DNA from: Bacillus sp. AFS059628
GTDB taxonomy: Bacteria > Bacillota > Bacilli > Bacillales > Bacillaceae_G
Length of the DNA: 45,094 bases
Assembly: GCF_002571225.1 (NCBI RefSeq)
Contig: NZ_NVEC01000003.1
Location: 235,324-280,417, forward strand
Reading direction: 5' to 3'
Made by a program: the position numbers and the translations under genes. The notes under the pieces were generated by a model. It was not told the DNA's origin. It worked only from the letters and a program-made list of their open reading frames with translations, and made no database searches. Shown piece after piece: positions 1 to 7,126 of the stretch (positions within the stretch are counted from its first letter, which is position 1; each line of letters opens with the position of its first letter).

Positions 1-51
1 TTGGTGAGGGCTGATAATCAATGGGGAATGAACAAAACCCCTACTGATTAA
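1..51 (+). CDS. Possible C-terminal tail of a gene cut by the window start
   Basis: Frame 1 is open from the first base and reads sixteen codons ending DNQWGMNKTPTD before a TAA at 49-51; the other two forward frames stop within the first 12 bases. I do not recognise the peptide. A very weak hairpin follows (AAAGT/ACTTT around 53-64), with no real U-run. Sixteen open codons can occur by chance, so this is only a suggestion. Confidence 0.25.
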   Translation: MVRADNQWGMNKTPTD

Positions 52-159
52 AGTTTCACTTTATTATGTAAACTGTACATATGTTTTGACTTTTTGGTTG
101 AATCTTGTTCAAATAAAGTGGTGGCTTATAAAAAACGTAATAATGAAAGGGAGACGACT

Positions 160-987
160 GTGCACATTCCAACAACTACACTTCATAATGGCGTAAAAAT
201 GCCAATGATTGGTCTAGGCGTTTATAAAGCGAAAGAAGGCGACGAAGTAAAACAAGCAGTAAAAACAGCGTTAGAGGTTGGATACCGTTCGATTGATACA
301 GCGACTGTATATGAAAATGAAAGCGGTGTCGGAGAAGCGGTTCGTGAATCAGGGATTCCGAGAGAAGACATATTTATTACAACAAAAGTTTGGAACGACG
401 ATCAAGGGTACGAGGAAACACTTGAGGCGTTTGAAAAAAGCTTAAAGAAATTACAGATGGACTATGTAGATTTATATTTAATACATTGGCCAATAAGAGG
501 AAAGTATGTTGATACGTACCGAGCGTTAGAAAAACTGTATGAAGAAGGTAAAGTGCGAGCGATTGGTGTTTCTAATTTTCATAAACATCATTTAGAGCTG
601 TTATTGCCAAATTGTACGGTGAAGCCGATGGTAAACCAAGTGGAACTTCATCCGATGTTAGCTCAATTTGAATTGCGTGATTTCTGCCAAGGTGAGCAAA
701 TTCAAATGGAAGCATGGAGCCCATTAATGAGAGGCGGGGAAGTATTCGAGCACCCGATTATTCAGGCCATTGCGACCAAATATAATAAAACACCTGCGCA
801 AGTTATATTAAGATGGGATATTCAAAGCGGGGTAGTGACGATTCCTAAATCTGTTACACCATCTCGCATTAAGGAGAATTTTACTATCTTTGATTTTTCA
901 CTAACAGAAGAAGAGATGACTCAAATTAATACGTTAAATCGTAATTTACACGTAGGAACGAATCCTGATAAATATGATACGCTATAA
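160..987 (+). CDS. Aldo/keto reductase (YvgN/YtbE type)
   Basis: This is a cytosolic NADPH-dependent oxidoreductase of the aldo/keto reductase superfamily, a TIM-barrel enzyme that reduces aldehydes and ketones such as methylglyoxal in the B. subtilis relatives. The sequence shows the N-terminal strand with [11 protein letters not shown], the catalytic Asp region [12 protein letters not shown], the Lys in TTKVW, the family signature [10 protein letters not shown], and the C-terminal cofactor-binding segment [15 protein letters not shown]. The reading frame is open from 94, but a GTG at 160 preceded by AAAGGGAGA gives [11 protein letters not shown] and about 275 residues, the usual size for YvgN-like proteins, so I start there. 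It is a single gene ending in a hairpin shared with the convergent yqkF. The physiological substrate is unknown. Confidence 0.88.
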   Translation: MHIPTTTLHNGVKMPMIGLGVYKAKEGDEVKQAVKTALEVGYRSIDTATVYENESGVGEAVRESGIPREDIFITTKVWNDDQGYEETLEAFEKSLKKLQMDYVDLYLIHWPIRGKYVDTYRALEKLYEEGKVRAIGVSNFHKHHLELLLPNCTVKPMVNQVELHPMLAQFELRDFCQGEQIQMEAWSPLMRGGEVFEHPIIQAIATKYNKTPAQVILRWDIQSGVVTIPKSVTPSRIKENFTIFDFSLTEEEMTQINTLNRNLHVGTNPDKYDTL

Positions 988-1018
988 AAAGACGCTACCG
1001 TACTGGTAGCGTCTTTTT
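986..1018. terminator. Bidirectional terminator between the two reductase genes
   Basis: GACGCTACC (991-999) and GGTAGCGTC (1005-1013) form a perfect 9-bp stem with A-run and T-run flanks, so it can end transcription from both convergent genes. Confidence 0.85.
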
Positions 1019-1931
1019 AACGATGTAAAGCGTATGTATCACATTTAGCAATTTGCTGAAGTTGCATATATTCTGCTGTTGTTAACTCTATTTGTTTACT
1101 AGACTGTACATTTTCTTGCAATTGCCCAATAGAGCTTGCGCCAGGTATAACAGCTGCAACAGTTTCGTTATGTAAGCAATATTGAATAGCTGTTCCAGTT
1201 AAGGAGTTTTCCCCAATTATTTCTTTTACATTCGTAAGCGTCGCATATAATTCATCGTAAGAATAAGAAAGGTAATCTTTTTCTTTTACTCTTTCTATCT
1301 TTCTTGCATTATTGTCAGTTAAAATTCCTTTTGCAAGTGGTCCACGAGCAATGACGCTAATTTGATGTTCATTTAGAAGTGGGAACCATTCTTCAGGGCG
1401 ACGATTTAAAAGGCTATATTCCATTAGTACACTAACGATATTTGAACGTTTTGCATACTCACGGATGACATTTGGACGTATTGAAGAAATACCATATTGG
1501 CGAATAATACCTTCTGTTTTTAATTCTTCAAAGGCTTCAATTGTTTCATCAATAGGGTCATCAATCGTCCCGCCATGAAGTTGATATAAATCAATATAAT
1601 CAGTTTGAAGTCTACGTAAACTTTCTTTCACTTCGGCCTTTATGTAATTTTTAGAAGGATCCCAAGACCAGCCGTTTTTTTCTTCTGTCCATCGATTTCC
1701 AACCTTCGTTGTAAGAATAATTTGGTCTCGTTTTCCTTTTAAGGATTTTCCAACAAATTCTTCGTTTAATCCATAATCATATAAATCCGCTGTATCAAAA
1801 AAATTGATTCCTAAATCGATTGCTTCATCGATAATACGCATAGCTTCTGTTTCAGATGTACCGAGAGACATACAGCCAAGTCCCATTTCTGTCACAAATA
1901 AATCTGAGTTTCCTAATTGACGTTTTTTCAT
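1017..1931 (-). CDS. yqkF: Aldo/keto reductase YqkF
   Basis: This is a second aldo/keto reductase, of a different subfamily from its neighbour (closer to the oxidoreductases once compared with potassium-channel beta subunits). Visible hallmarks are the N-terminal GLGCMSLG, the catalytic FFDTADLYDYGLNE with Asp and Tyr, the Lys in LTTKVGNRW, YIDLYQLHG, and AAVIPGASSIGQLQENV near the C-terminus. At 304 residues it is full length. The ATG lies 5 bases after a strong AAGGAGG. Its position beside mciZ and nudF is that of B. subtilis yqkF, which supports the name. It has its own promoter (1958-1986), just downstream of the mciZ stop. The substrate is not known. Confidence 0.9.
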   Translation of the reverse strand: MKKRQLGNSDLFVTEMGLGCMSLGTSETEAMRIIDEAIDLGINFFDTADLYDYGLNEEFVGKSLKGKRDQIILTTKVGNRWTEEKNGWSWDPSKNYIKAEVKESLRRLQTDYIDLYQLHGGTIDDPIDETIEAFEELKTEGIIRQYGISSIRPNVIREYAKRSNIVSVLMEYSLLNRRPEEWFPLLNEHQISVIARGPLAKGILTDNNARKIERVKEKDYLSYSYDELYATLTNVKEIIGENSLTGTAIQYCLHNETVAAVIPGASSIGQLQENVQSSKQIELTTAEYMQLQQIAKCDTYALHR

Positions 1932-1957
1932 AAGTCAACCTCCTTATCCTTATTCTT

Positions 1958-1986
1958 ATTGTACGCAAGGGAAAAGAGGTTGACAA
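1958..1986 (-). promoter_or_regulatory. SigA-type promoter of yqkF
   Basis: On the minus strand TTGTCA (1981-1986) and TACAAT (1958-1963) are separated by 17 bases, about 30 bases upstream of the yqkF start. It overlaps nothing else and sits in the gap after mciZ. Confidence 0.65.
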
Positions 1987-1990
1987 ACGT

Positions 1991-2119
1991 TTACTTTTTA
2001 GTTGCTGTAATCCACTCTTGTACAGTTGTATACTCTTTGCCATATTGTTTTAGCTTATGGCGAATTTGCCACGCTTTTCCGACTAAAGTGACGCGATTTG
2101 GTAAAATATAAACTTTCAT
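1991..2119 (-). CDS. mciZ: Mother-cell inhibitor of FtsZ, MciZ (42 residues)
   Basis: This small gene encodes a 42-residue basic peptide starting MKVYILPNRVTLVGKAWQIR and ending EWITATKK. From memory it aligns almost without gaps with the 40-residue MciZ of B. subtilis (LVGKAW.IR.KLK.YG then V..WI). MciZ is made in the mother cell during sporulation, binds FtsZ and blocks Z-ring assembly so that a second division septum does not form. The location between nudF and yqkF, on the strand opposite nudF, is the same as in B. subtilis. The ATG follows AAAGGAGCGTGATAGAA, and a SigE-like promoter lies just upstream. The gene is short enough that standard gene finders often miss it. Confidence 0.88.
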   Translation of the reverse strand: MKVYILPNRVTLVGKAWQIRHKLKQYGKEYTTVQEWITATKK

Positions 2120-2147
2120 TTCTATCACGCTCCTTTCAATGTGGTAA

Positions 2148-2176
2148 AATGTATGAGGAAAGAATAGGAAATAGAA
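2148..2176 (-). promoter_or_regulatory. SigE-type promoter of mciZ
   Basis: On the minus strand CATACATT (2148-2155) is a full match to the SigE -10 (CATACAnT). TTCTATT (2170-2176), 14 bases upstream, matches 5 of 7 positions of the -35. It agrees with the known mother-cell expression of mciZ. The site overlaps the divergent nudF ribosome-binding region. Confidence 0.6.
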
Positions 2177-2193
2177 CAGGGAGATGAAGTAGT

Positions 2194-2733
2194 ATGAGTA
2201 ATCTTGCAGAGAGAACAGTAAAAACTGAACCGATTTTTGATGGTAGAGTTATAAAAGTTCGTGTTGATGATGTAGTATTACCAAATGGAGCAATGAGTAA
2301 ACGTGAAATTGTAAATCACCCTGGTGCAGTTGCTATTATTGCTATTACTGATGAGGGGAAAATCGTGCTTGTTGAGCAGTATCGTAAAGCGCTTGAAAAG
2401 GCGATTATAGAAATTCCGGCGGGCAAGTTAGAACCTGGTGAAAAACCTGAGGTGACAGCAGTTCGTGAATTAGAAGAGGAAACAGGATATGTATGTGAAA
2501 ATATGGAGCTTATTACTTCTTTCTATACATCTCCAGGATTTGCAGATGAAATTTTATATGTATATAAGGCGACAGGTTTGACGAAAAAAGAAAATAAAGC
2601 TGCGTTAGATGAAGATGAGTTTGTGGAATTGATGGAAGTATCGTTAGAAGAAGCGATTACTCTTATGAAAGATCTTCGTATTCATGATGCGAAGACAATG
2701 TTTGCAGTACAATATTTACAACTACAAAAATAA
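2194..2733 (+). CDS. nudF: ADP-ribose pyrophosphatase NudF (Nudix hydrolase)
   Basis: This cytosolic Nudix hydrolase cleaves ADP-ribose to AMP and ribose 5-phosphate, removing a reactive by-product of NAD turnover. The complete Nudix box runs from Gly77 to Tyr99 (GKLEPGE...AVRELEEETGY), with the metal-binding REXXEE glutamates present. The length of 179 residues is close to the B. subtilis YqkG/NudF protein. The ATG follows GGGAGATGA. It is transcribed divergently from mciZ and terminates at a hairpin shared with the convergent acetyltransferase gene. A TGGTAAAAT extended -10 at 2142-2150 may be its promoter, with no clear -35. Confidence 0.92.
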   Translation: MSNLAERTVKTEPIFDGRVIKVRVDDVVLPNGAMSKREIVNHPGAVAIIAITDEGKIVLVEQYRKALEKAIIEIPAGKLEPGEKPEVTAVRELEEETGYVCENMELITSFYTSPGFADEILYVYKATGLTKKENKAALDEDEFVELMEVSLEEAITLMKDLRIHDAKTMFAVQYLQLQK

Positions 2734-2760
2734 ACACTCGCCAAAGGCGAGTGTTTTTTA
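2732..2760. terminator. Bidirectional terminator nudF / acetyltransferase
   Basis: An 11-bp perfect stem, AAACACTCGCC (2732-2742) with GGCGAGTGTTT (2746-2756), has a 3-base loop and is followed by T residues. Confidence 0.88.
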
Positions 2761-3309
2761 ATTGATTTTTGCGTATACGCGTGCATCACGTAAGCTACCA
2801 TCTGGTGCTATGAAATCATTTTCCATTGTACCTTCTAGAATGAATTCTAAACGTTCTGCTAGGTTACATGCATTTGTATTTGTTGCATCAACACGAATTT
2901 CAACTCTTCTAGCACTTAGCTTATCAAAGGCAAATTGAATAGCACCTTTAATCGCTTCAGTCATATAGCCTTGTTTCGTATAAGCGCTATGCAGCCAGAA
3001 GTGAAGTGAAAACTTTGGAATATCCCAGTTTTCAGGTTTGAGCGTTATAGCTCCGATGAATGTACCTGATACTTTATCGTATAAGTGAAAATCAAGTGTT
3101 TCACGAAGTAAAAACTGTCCGTGAGCGTTACGAACGATTTCTTCAGCACTTTCTTCTGTTTCAGCTTTAATTGGCATCCACGGTACTAAGTCTTCTAGAG
3201 AAGCTTGGATTGCTTCGTATACTTCTGCACCATCACCTGGAAATGGCTTACGAACTTGTAAGCGTTCAGTTTGAAATAATGTTGGAAAATCTAATAATAA
3301 TGGTTTCAA
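2758..3309 (-). CDS. GNAT N-acetyltransferase, RimJ/RimL type
   Basis: This is a cytosolic acetyl-CoA-dependent N-acetyltransferase of the RimJ/RimL branch of the GNAT superfamily, related to B. subtilis YdaF and to ribosomal-protein or metabolite acetyltransferases. The sequence begins with the typical TERLQVRKP segment, has FIGAITL (strand beta4), LHSAYTKQGYMTEAIKGAIQFAF covering the acetyl-CoA binding turn, and VDATNTNACNLAERLEFILEG near the end. In motif A the usual Q/R-x-x-G-x-G/A appears only as KQGYMT. At 183 residues it is full length. The start is TTG with GGAGGG upstream. TTGAAA-16-TAAACT on the minus strand around 3325-3352 is a plausible promoter. The acceptor substrate cannot be told from sequence. 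Confidence 0.85.
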   Translation of the reverse strand: MKPLLLDFPTLFQTERLQVRKPFPGDGAEVYEAIQASLEDLVPWMPIKAETEESAEEIVRNAHGQFLLRETLDFHLYDKVSGTFIGAITLKPENWDIPKFSLHFWLHSAYTKQGYMTEAIKGAIQFAFDKLSARRVEIRVDATNTNACNLAERLEFILEGTMENDFIAPDGSLRDARVYAKIN

Positions 3310-3374
3310 GAGAAATCCCTCCTATTCTCTACTTTTTAGTTTAGCAAAGTAGAGCGGAATTTCAATGTTAATTC

Positions 3375-3403
3375 GTCATACTTTTTTCTTTCTTTCATAC
3401 ATT
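3375..3403 (+). promoter_or_regulatory. SigE-type promoter of spoIIM
   Basis: GTCATACT (3375-3382) and CATACATT (3396-3403) match the SigE -35 and -10 elements; the two ATA cores are 16 bases apart, within the SigE range. The spacing to the spoIIM start is about 30 bases. SigE control of spoIIM is known in B. subtilis. Confidence 0.65.
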
Positions 3404-3434
3404 TTTAGTAAGAGTGTGAACGGAGGGAAGAAAA

Positions 3435-4082
3435 ATGTGGCGAAAAACTTGGCAAGACCGTGTAATGTCTCACATACAGGAAAACTCTTCATTATATATA
3501 TTTAACGCTGTTTTATTATTGATGGGAGTCATATTTGGAGCGATTCTTGTAAATAGTTTACAATTAAATCAAAAACAAGATTTATCATTTTATTTACAAC
3601 GTTTTTTTGGACAAGTTTCTAAAGGAGAATTTGCTATTGCAAGCGAAATGTTTCGAGAAAGTTACTTTTCACAATTAAAATACATTGGATTTATTTGGAT
3701 TTTAGGGATTTCAATTATTGGATTGCCACTTATTTTTATTTTATTGTTTGTAAAAGGAGTAGTTGTCGGCTTTACAGTAGGTTTTTTAGTAAGTCAGCAT
3801 GGATGGAATGGATTATTATTAGCATTCGTTTCTGTATTGCCGCAAAATCTCATTATTATTCCAGTATTTCTCGTTATGACAACAATTGCTGCAAGCTTTT
3901 CCTTACGAATGATTAGGCATCAATTTATACGGAAAATAACCGAGCCGCTATTACCATTATTAATTCGTTATACATGCTTCTTTCTTATCATTGGAGCGGT
4001 GCTAGCTCTTGCTTCTAGTGTAGAAGCTTATGCATCACCAGTTTTAATGAAAGAAGTCGTTGAGGCTATTAATAAACAATAA
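3435..4082 (+). CDS. spoIIM: Stage II sporulation protein M
   Basis: SpoIIM is the integral membrane member of the SpoIID-SpoIIM-SpoIIP complex. That complex degrades septal peptidoglycan and drives engulfment of the forespore from the mother-cell side. The 215-residue length matches the family. I see an N-terminal membrane helix (about residues 22-42, LYIFNAVLLLMGVIFGAILV) followed by several hydrophobic segments (FIWILGISIIGLPLIFILLF, WNGLLLAFVSVLPQNLIIIP, CFFLIIGAVLALAS), typical of the SpoIIM/Stage II M fold. The ATG is preceded by CGGAGGG. A SigE-like promoter lies upstream, and fur follows as in B. subtilis. Confidence 0.92.
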   Translation: MWRKTWQDRVMSHIQENSSLYIFNAVLLLMGVIFGAILVNSLQLNQKQDLSFYLQRFFGQVSKGEFAIASEMFRESYFSQLKYIGFIWILGISIIGLPLIFILLFVKGVVVGFTVGFLVSQHGWNGLLLAFVSVLPQNLIIIPVFLVMTTIAASFSLRMIRHQFIRKITEPLLPLLIRYTCFFLIIGAVLALASSVEAYASPVLMKEVVEAINKQ

Positions 4083-4090
4083 ATACTTTA

Positions 4091-4105
4091 TGAGAATAAT
4101 TATCA
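4091..4105 (+). promoter_or_regulatory. Fur-box-like inverted repeat upstream of fur
   Basis: TGAGAATAATTATCA differs from the Bacillus 7-1-7 Fur box (TGATAATNATTATCA) at one position. It also resembles a PerR box, which differs in the outer bases. It ends 22 bases before the -35 of the fur promoter, so it could mediate autoregulation, but the spacing is longer than usual for a repressor site. Confidence 0.55.
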
Positions 4106-4127
4106 ATTTGTTTTTATTGTTTTTCTT

Positions 4128-4155
4128 TTGACAGAAGCCCTTCTTCTGATATAAT
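4128..4155 (+). promoter_or_regulatory. SigA promoter of fur
   Basis: TTGACA (4128-4133) and TATAAT (4150-4155) are both perfect, spaced by 16 bases, with an extended TGA before the -10. Transcription would start near 4162, about 27 bases before the gene. Confidence 0.85.
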
Positions 4156-4188
4156 GGTGTAAGAGTGGCGAGGAGGGAGTAGTACCGA

Positions 4189-4644
4189 ATGGAAGAAAGA
4201 ATTGAACGAATTAAGAAGCAATTACATGCAGCGAGCTACAAATTAACACCGCAACGTGAAGCAACAGTTCGTGTGCTGCTAGAAAATGAAGAAGATCATT
4301 TAAGCGCAGAAGATGTTTACCTCCTTGTAAAAGAAAAGTCGCCAGAGATCGGATTAGCAACCGTCTATCGAACTTTAGAACTATTATCTGAGTTAAAAGT
4401 TGTCGATAAGATTAACTTCGGAGACGGTGTTTCACGCTATGACTTACGCCAAGAAGGTGCGCAGCGTTTCCACCATCATTTGATTTGTACACAATGTGGT
4501 GCTGTACAAGAAATACAAGAAGATTTACTTGGTGAAGTGGAAAGGAAAGTAGAACATGACTGGAGCTTTAAGGTGAAGGATCATCGTTTAACATTCCATG
4601 GGATTTGTAAAAATTGTCAAGAAAATGAAACGGATGAAAAATAA
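4189..4644 (+). CDS. fur: Ferric uptake regulator Fur
   Basis: This is a Fe(II)-dependent DNA-binding repressor of iron uptake genes. The N-terminal winged helix contains the recognition helix region LATVYRTLELLSE. The metal-binding core shows RFHHHLICTQCGAVQEI and a second CKNC near the end, i.e. the structural zinc CXXC pair of the family. The 151-residue length fits. Among Fur paralogues (Fur, PerR, Zur), the synteny spoIIM-fur-yqzK-xerD identifies it as Fur. Starting at ATG 4189 it has GGAGGGAG upstream. It has its own strong promoter and its own terminator, and a Fur-box-like repeat lies upstream. Confidence 0.93.
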   Translation: MEERIERIKKQLHAASYKLTPQREATVRVLLENEEDHLSAEDVYLLVKEKSPEIGLATVYRTLELLSELKVVDKINFGDGVSRYDLRQEGAQRFHHHLICTQCGAVQEIQEDLLGEVERKVEHDWSFKVKDHRLTFHGICKNCQENETDEK

Positions 4645-4677
4645 CCTTTTCCTATTTAACTAGGAAGAGGTTTTTTA
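4643..4677 (+). terminator. Terminator of fur
   Basis: AACCTTTTCCTA (4643-4654) pairs with TAGGAAGAGGTT (4661-4672) apart from one weak pair, followed by TTTTTT. Confidence 0.8.
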
Positions 4678-4747
4678 TTTGAATAAGGTATAAATTGGTG
4701 AAAGCTTGGCATATGTTGTAATAACTTATATTTTGGAGGAATTTACA

Positions 4748-4978
4748 ATGCGCCGAGCTTTAAAATTAACTTTTGATGGGATAAAAGTATTTTTATTATT
4801 TACAAGTTGTACGATTTTGTTTTATTTCGCTATACTATGGATAAATGAAGAATATGAAAGCTATCATCGTTATGAAAAGCCAAAAGAAGAGACTGTAGAA
4901 AAAGTATCAGGGAATGAAGAGCCGGCAAAGGATGCTTTCGTAAATAGAATGATGTTTTTCTATGAAAATGGGGAGTAG
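4748..4978 (+). CDS. yqzK: YqzK-like small membrane protein (DUF4227)
   Basis: This is a 76-residue protein with one predicted membrane helix near residues 12-31 (KVFLLFTSCTILFYFAILWI) and a charged, Lys/Glu-rich tail. Its function is unknown. Size, topology and location between fur and xerD match B. subtilis yqzK. I start at the ATG at 4748, which has TTGGAGGAA 7 bases upstream; the frame is open further upstream but without a ribosome site. It ends 6 bases before xerD, so the two are probably cotranscribed. Confidence 0.8.
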   Translation: MRRALKLTFDGIKVFLLFTSCTILFYFAILWINEEYESYHRYEKPKEETVEKVSGNEEPAKDAFVNRMMFFYENGE

Positions 4979-4984
4979 TGTAGA

Positions 4985-5875
4985 TTGGAAGATCAATTAA
5001 AAGATTTTATTCATTATATGGTTGTTGAAAAAGGGCTAGCGAAAAACACAGTAGTATCTTATGAACGTGATTTAAAAAGTTATGTAAAGTATTTGCAAAA
5101 TGTAGAACAAGCAAAAAGCTTTCATGAAGTGACACGCTTGCACATTGTTAACTTTCTGCAGCACTTAAAAGAAAACGGAAAATCTTCGAAAACATTAGCA
5201 CGTCATATTGCATCGATTCGTTCGTTCCACCAATTCTTACTTCGTGAACGAGCGGTAGAGCACGATCCATCCGTACATATTGAGACGCCACAAGGAGAAC
5301 GGAAATTACCGAAAGTATTATCAGTCGATGAAGTAGAGGCGTTACTTCAGACACCAAAAATGACGAGTGCTTTTGGGGTTCGTGATAAAGCGATGCTAGA
5401 GTTACTGTATGCGACAGGGCTTCGTGTTTCGGAATTAATTGCCTTAAATTTAGAAGATGTACATTTAACAATGGGGTTCGTTCGTTGCATAGGGAAAGGG
5501 AATAAAGAAAGAATTATTCCACTAGGAAGTTTAGCAACGGAAGCGATTCAAAAGTATATTGAAAAGGGAAGAAGAGAATTGATGGGTAAAAAAGTAGTAG
5601 ATGCACTCTTTTTAAACCATCATGGGAATCGATTATCAAGACAAGGTTTTTGGAAAATTTTAAAACGATTAGCGAAAGAAGCAAATATTGAAAAAGAACT
5701 TACACCTCATACATTGCGCCATTCTTTTGCTACGCATTTATTAGAAAATGGAGCAGACTTGCGCGCTGTGCAAGAAATGCTTGGACATGCAGATATTTCA
5801 ACGACACAAATTTATACGCATGTTTCAAAAACTAGATTAAAAGATGTATATAAACAGTTTCATCCGAGAGCATAG
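4985..5875 (+). CDS. xerD: Site-specific tyrosine recombinase XerD
   Basis: XerD acts with its partner XerC (CodV in B. subtilis) at the dif site to resolve chromosome dimers before division. The 296-residue protein has the N-terminal SAM-like domain (about 1-90) and a complete C-terminal catalytic set: Arg147, Lys171, His242, Arg245 (HTLRH), His268 ([10 protein letters not shown]) and nucleophile Tyr277. Translation appears to start at TTG 4985 with GGGGAG 9 bases upstream. The gene overlaps its own terminator hairpin. B. subtilis has xerD (ripX) at the same site, immediately before drm. Confidence 0.94.
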   Translation: MEDQLKDFIHYMVVEKGLAKNTVVSYERDLKSYVKYLQNVEQAKSFHEVTRLHIVNFLQHLKENGKSSKTLARHIASIRSFHQFLLRERAVEHDPSVHIETPQGERKLPKVLSVDEVEALLQTPKMTSAFGVRDKAMLELLYATGLRVSELIALNLEDVHLTMGFVRCIGKGNKERIIPLGSLATEAIQKYIEKGRRELMGKKVVDALFLNHHGNRLSRQGFWKILKRLAKEANIEKELTPHTLRHSFATHLLENGADLRAVQEMLGHADISTTQIYTHVSKTRLKDVYKQFHPRA

Positions 5876-5892
5876 GTACTATGCTCTTTTTT
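5867..5892 (+). terminator. Terminator overlapping the xerD stop codon
   Basis: AGAGCATAG (5867-5875) pairs perfectly with CTATGCTCT (5879-5887) and is followed by T residues; the left arm contains the end of the xerD reading frame. Confidence 0.82.
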
Positions 5893-5942
5893 CATAGATT
5901 CAAAAGGTTATAGTATTTCACAGAAACTTCACAAACATTTCG

Positions 5943-5981
5943 TACATTGTTTTCAGCAGAAGACTAGAATATTACAATGTA
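5943..5981 (+). repeat. 8-bp inverted repeat upstream of the FixH/YtkA-like lipoprotein gene
   Basis: TACATTGT (5943-5950) and ACAATGTA (5974-5981) are perfect inverted arms 23 bases apart, upstream of a possible -10 TATACT (5989-5994). It could be an operator pair. No clear -35 is visible. Confidence 0.35.
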
Positions 5982-6021
5982 TTTCCTCTATACTAAATAA
6001 GGTATGAAGGAGGAAATGATG

Positions 6022-6762
6022 ATGAAAAAACTTATTATGACTTTATTTATCGCGATGCTAGCATTGGCTGGCTGTAATACAAACAAAGAAGAACCGAAAA
6101 AAGAACAGAAACTAGAAGCTGTAAAAGTAGCAGTTCAAACAAATCCGAAGGAAATTAAACCTGGTGAAAAAACAGAAGTACAAGCACTTGTTACACAAGG
6201 AAAAGAAAAGGTAACGGATGCTGATGATGTAAAGTTTGAAATTTGGAAAGCCGGCGACGAAAAGCATGAAATGTTAGATGGTAAGCATAAAGGAAAAGGT
6301 GTTTATGCTGTAGAGAAAACGTTTGAGACGGATGGAGTATACCACATTATCGCTCACACAAATGCACGTGAAATGCATGTTATGCCAGAAGTAAAAGTGG
6401 CTGTAGGGAATGCGAAAGTAGAAGATGCGAAAAAAGAAAATAGTGATCACGGTGCAGGACATGGCGATCATAAAAGCGATACAATGATTCACCTTATGGC
6501 TGGTGACATAAAAGCAAATGCTGAATCAACAATGAAAGTTCACTTAAAACAAAAAGAAGAAGCATTAACTGGTGCTGAAGTCCAACTTGAGATTTGGAAA
6601 GATGGTGTTGAAAAACACGAATTTATTCCAGCGAAAGAAGGGAATAAAGGAGAGTATGAAACGAAACATACTTTTAAAGAAAAAGGTTCTTACAAAGTGA
6701 AAGTTCATGTTAAAAAAGGCGAATTACATGAACATAAAGAAGAAACAGTAGAAGTAAAATAA
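6022..6762 (+). CDS. Lipoprotein with two YtkA/FixH-like domains
   Basis: This is a predicted membrane-anchored extracellular lipoprotein. The signal peptide ends in a clear lipobox, LALAG before Cys18. The mature part holds two similar immunoglobulin-like repeats: PKEIKPGEKTEVQALV...VKFEIWKAGDEKHE and DIKANAESTMKVHLK...VQLEIWKDGVEKHE. They are joined by a His/Asp/Gly-rich linker (HGAGHGDH) that could bind metal. YtkA/FixH-like domains occur in proteins linked to copper handling or cytochrome oxidase assembly, but no such partner is nearby. Three consecutive ATGs follow AAGGAGGA; I use the third (6022) because it gives 8 bases of spacing and a standard signal peptide, giving 246 residues. It is a single-gene unit. 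Confidence 0.8.
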   Translation: MKKLIMTLFIAMLALAGCNTNKEEPKKEQKLEAVKVAVQTNPKEIKPGEKTEVQALVTQGKEKVTDADDVKFEIWKAGDEKHEMLDGKHKGKGVYAVEKTFETDGVYHIIAHTNAREMHVMPEVKVAVGNAKVEDAKKENSDHGAGHGDHKSDTMIHLMAGDIKANAESTMKVHLKQKEEALTGAEVQLEIWKDGVEKHEFIPAKEGNKGEYETKHTFKEKGSYKVKVHVKKGELHEHKEETVEVK

Positions 6763-6790
6763 AAAGTAGCTCATTAGAGCTGCTTTTTAT
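6763..6790 (+). terminator. Terminator of the YtkA/FixH-like lipoprotein gene
   Basis: AAGTAGCTC pairs with GAGCTGCTT (one G-T) around 6764-6786, followed by T residues. Confidence 0.75.
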
Positions 6791-6824
6791 TTTTATCTGA
6801 AGAAATAAATCATAAAATCATTAG

Positions 6825-6857
6825 CACTTCTTTGTAGAATGGATTACAATAGAAGTG
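6825..6857 (+). repeat. Near-perfect 12-bp inverted repeat upstream of deoB
   Basis: CACTTCTTTGTA (6825-6836) pairs with TACAA plus AGAAGTG (6845-6857) with a single bulged T and an 8-base centre. It lies about 30 bases before the -35 of the candidate deoB promoter. It could be an upstream operator or a hairpin; its role is unknown. Confidence 0.5.
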
Positions 6858-6888
6858 TGAAGAAAATGAGAAATTCTACGAAAATGTA

Positions 6889-6917
6889 TTAAAAAGAAAG
6901 CGTAAACATGTTATGAT
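6889..6917 (+). promoter_or_regulatory. Candidate promoter of the deoB-pupG-pdp operon
   Basis: TGTTATGAT gives an extended -10 (TATGAT at 6912-6917). TTAAAA at 6889-6894, 17 bases upstream, is a weak -35. If used, the 5' leader is about 200 bases. A later TTGACA at 7023-7028 has no well-spaced -10. Confidence 0.45.
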
Positions 6918-6927
6918 ATCAGTATCA

Positions 6928-6940
6928 GATGTCTGACATC
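6928..6940 (+). promoter_or_regulatory. Perfect palindrome GATGTCTGACATC at the deoB promoter
   Basis: GATGTC-T-GACATC is a perfect 13-base palindrome starting 10 bases after the candidate -10, so it covers the expected transcription start. Position and size suit a repressor operator. Its shape resembles GntR-family (FadR-type) operators, but the regulator is not identified. Confidence 0.5.
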
Positions 6941-7126
6941 CGACTTAGAAAAAACTAGAAATGTTTTTGAGTCGTTTTAAAGTAAACGAAATAGGTTAGA
7001 GAATCATTTAAAGAAGTACTGTTTGACAATGAGAACGAAAGATAATTCTTATGGAGAACAGTTTCACTTTATAGCGTTTTGAACATACTACAAGAAGTAG
7101 AACTGAACTTATAGGAGGTCGCAGTT

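Noticed and set aside
7023-7051. A second deoB promoter with TTGACA
   Set aside because: No -10 at 16-18 base spacing; the candidate GATAAT is only 12 bases away.
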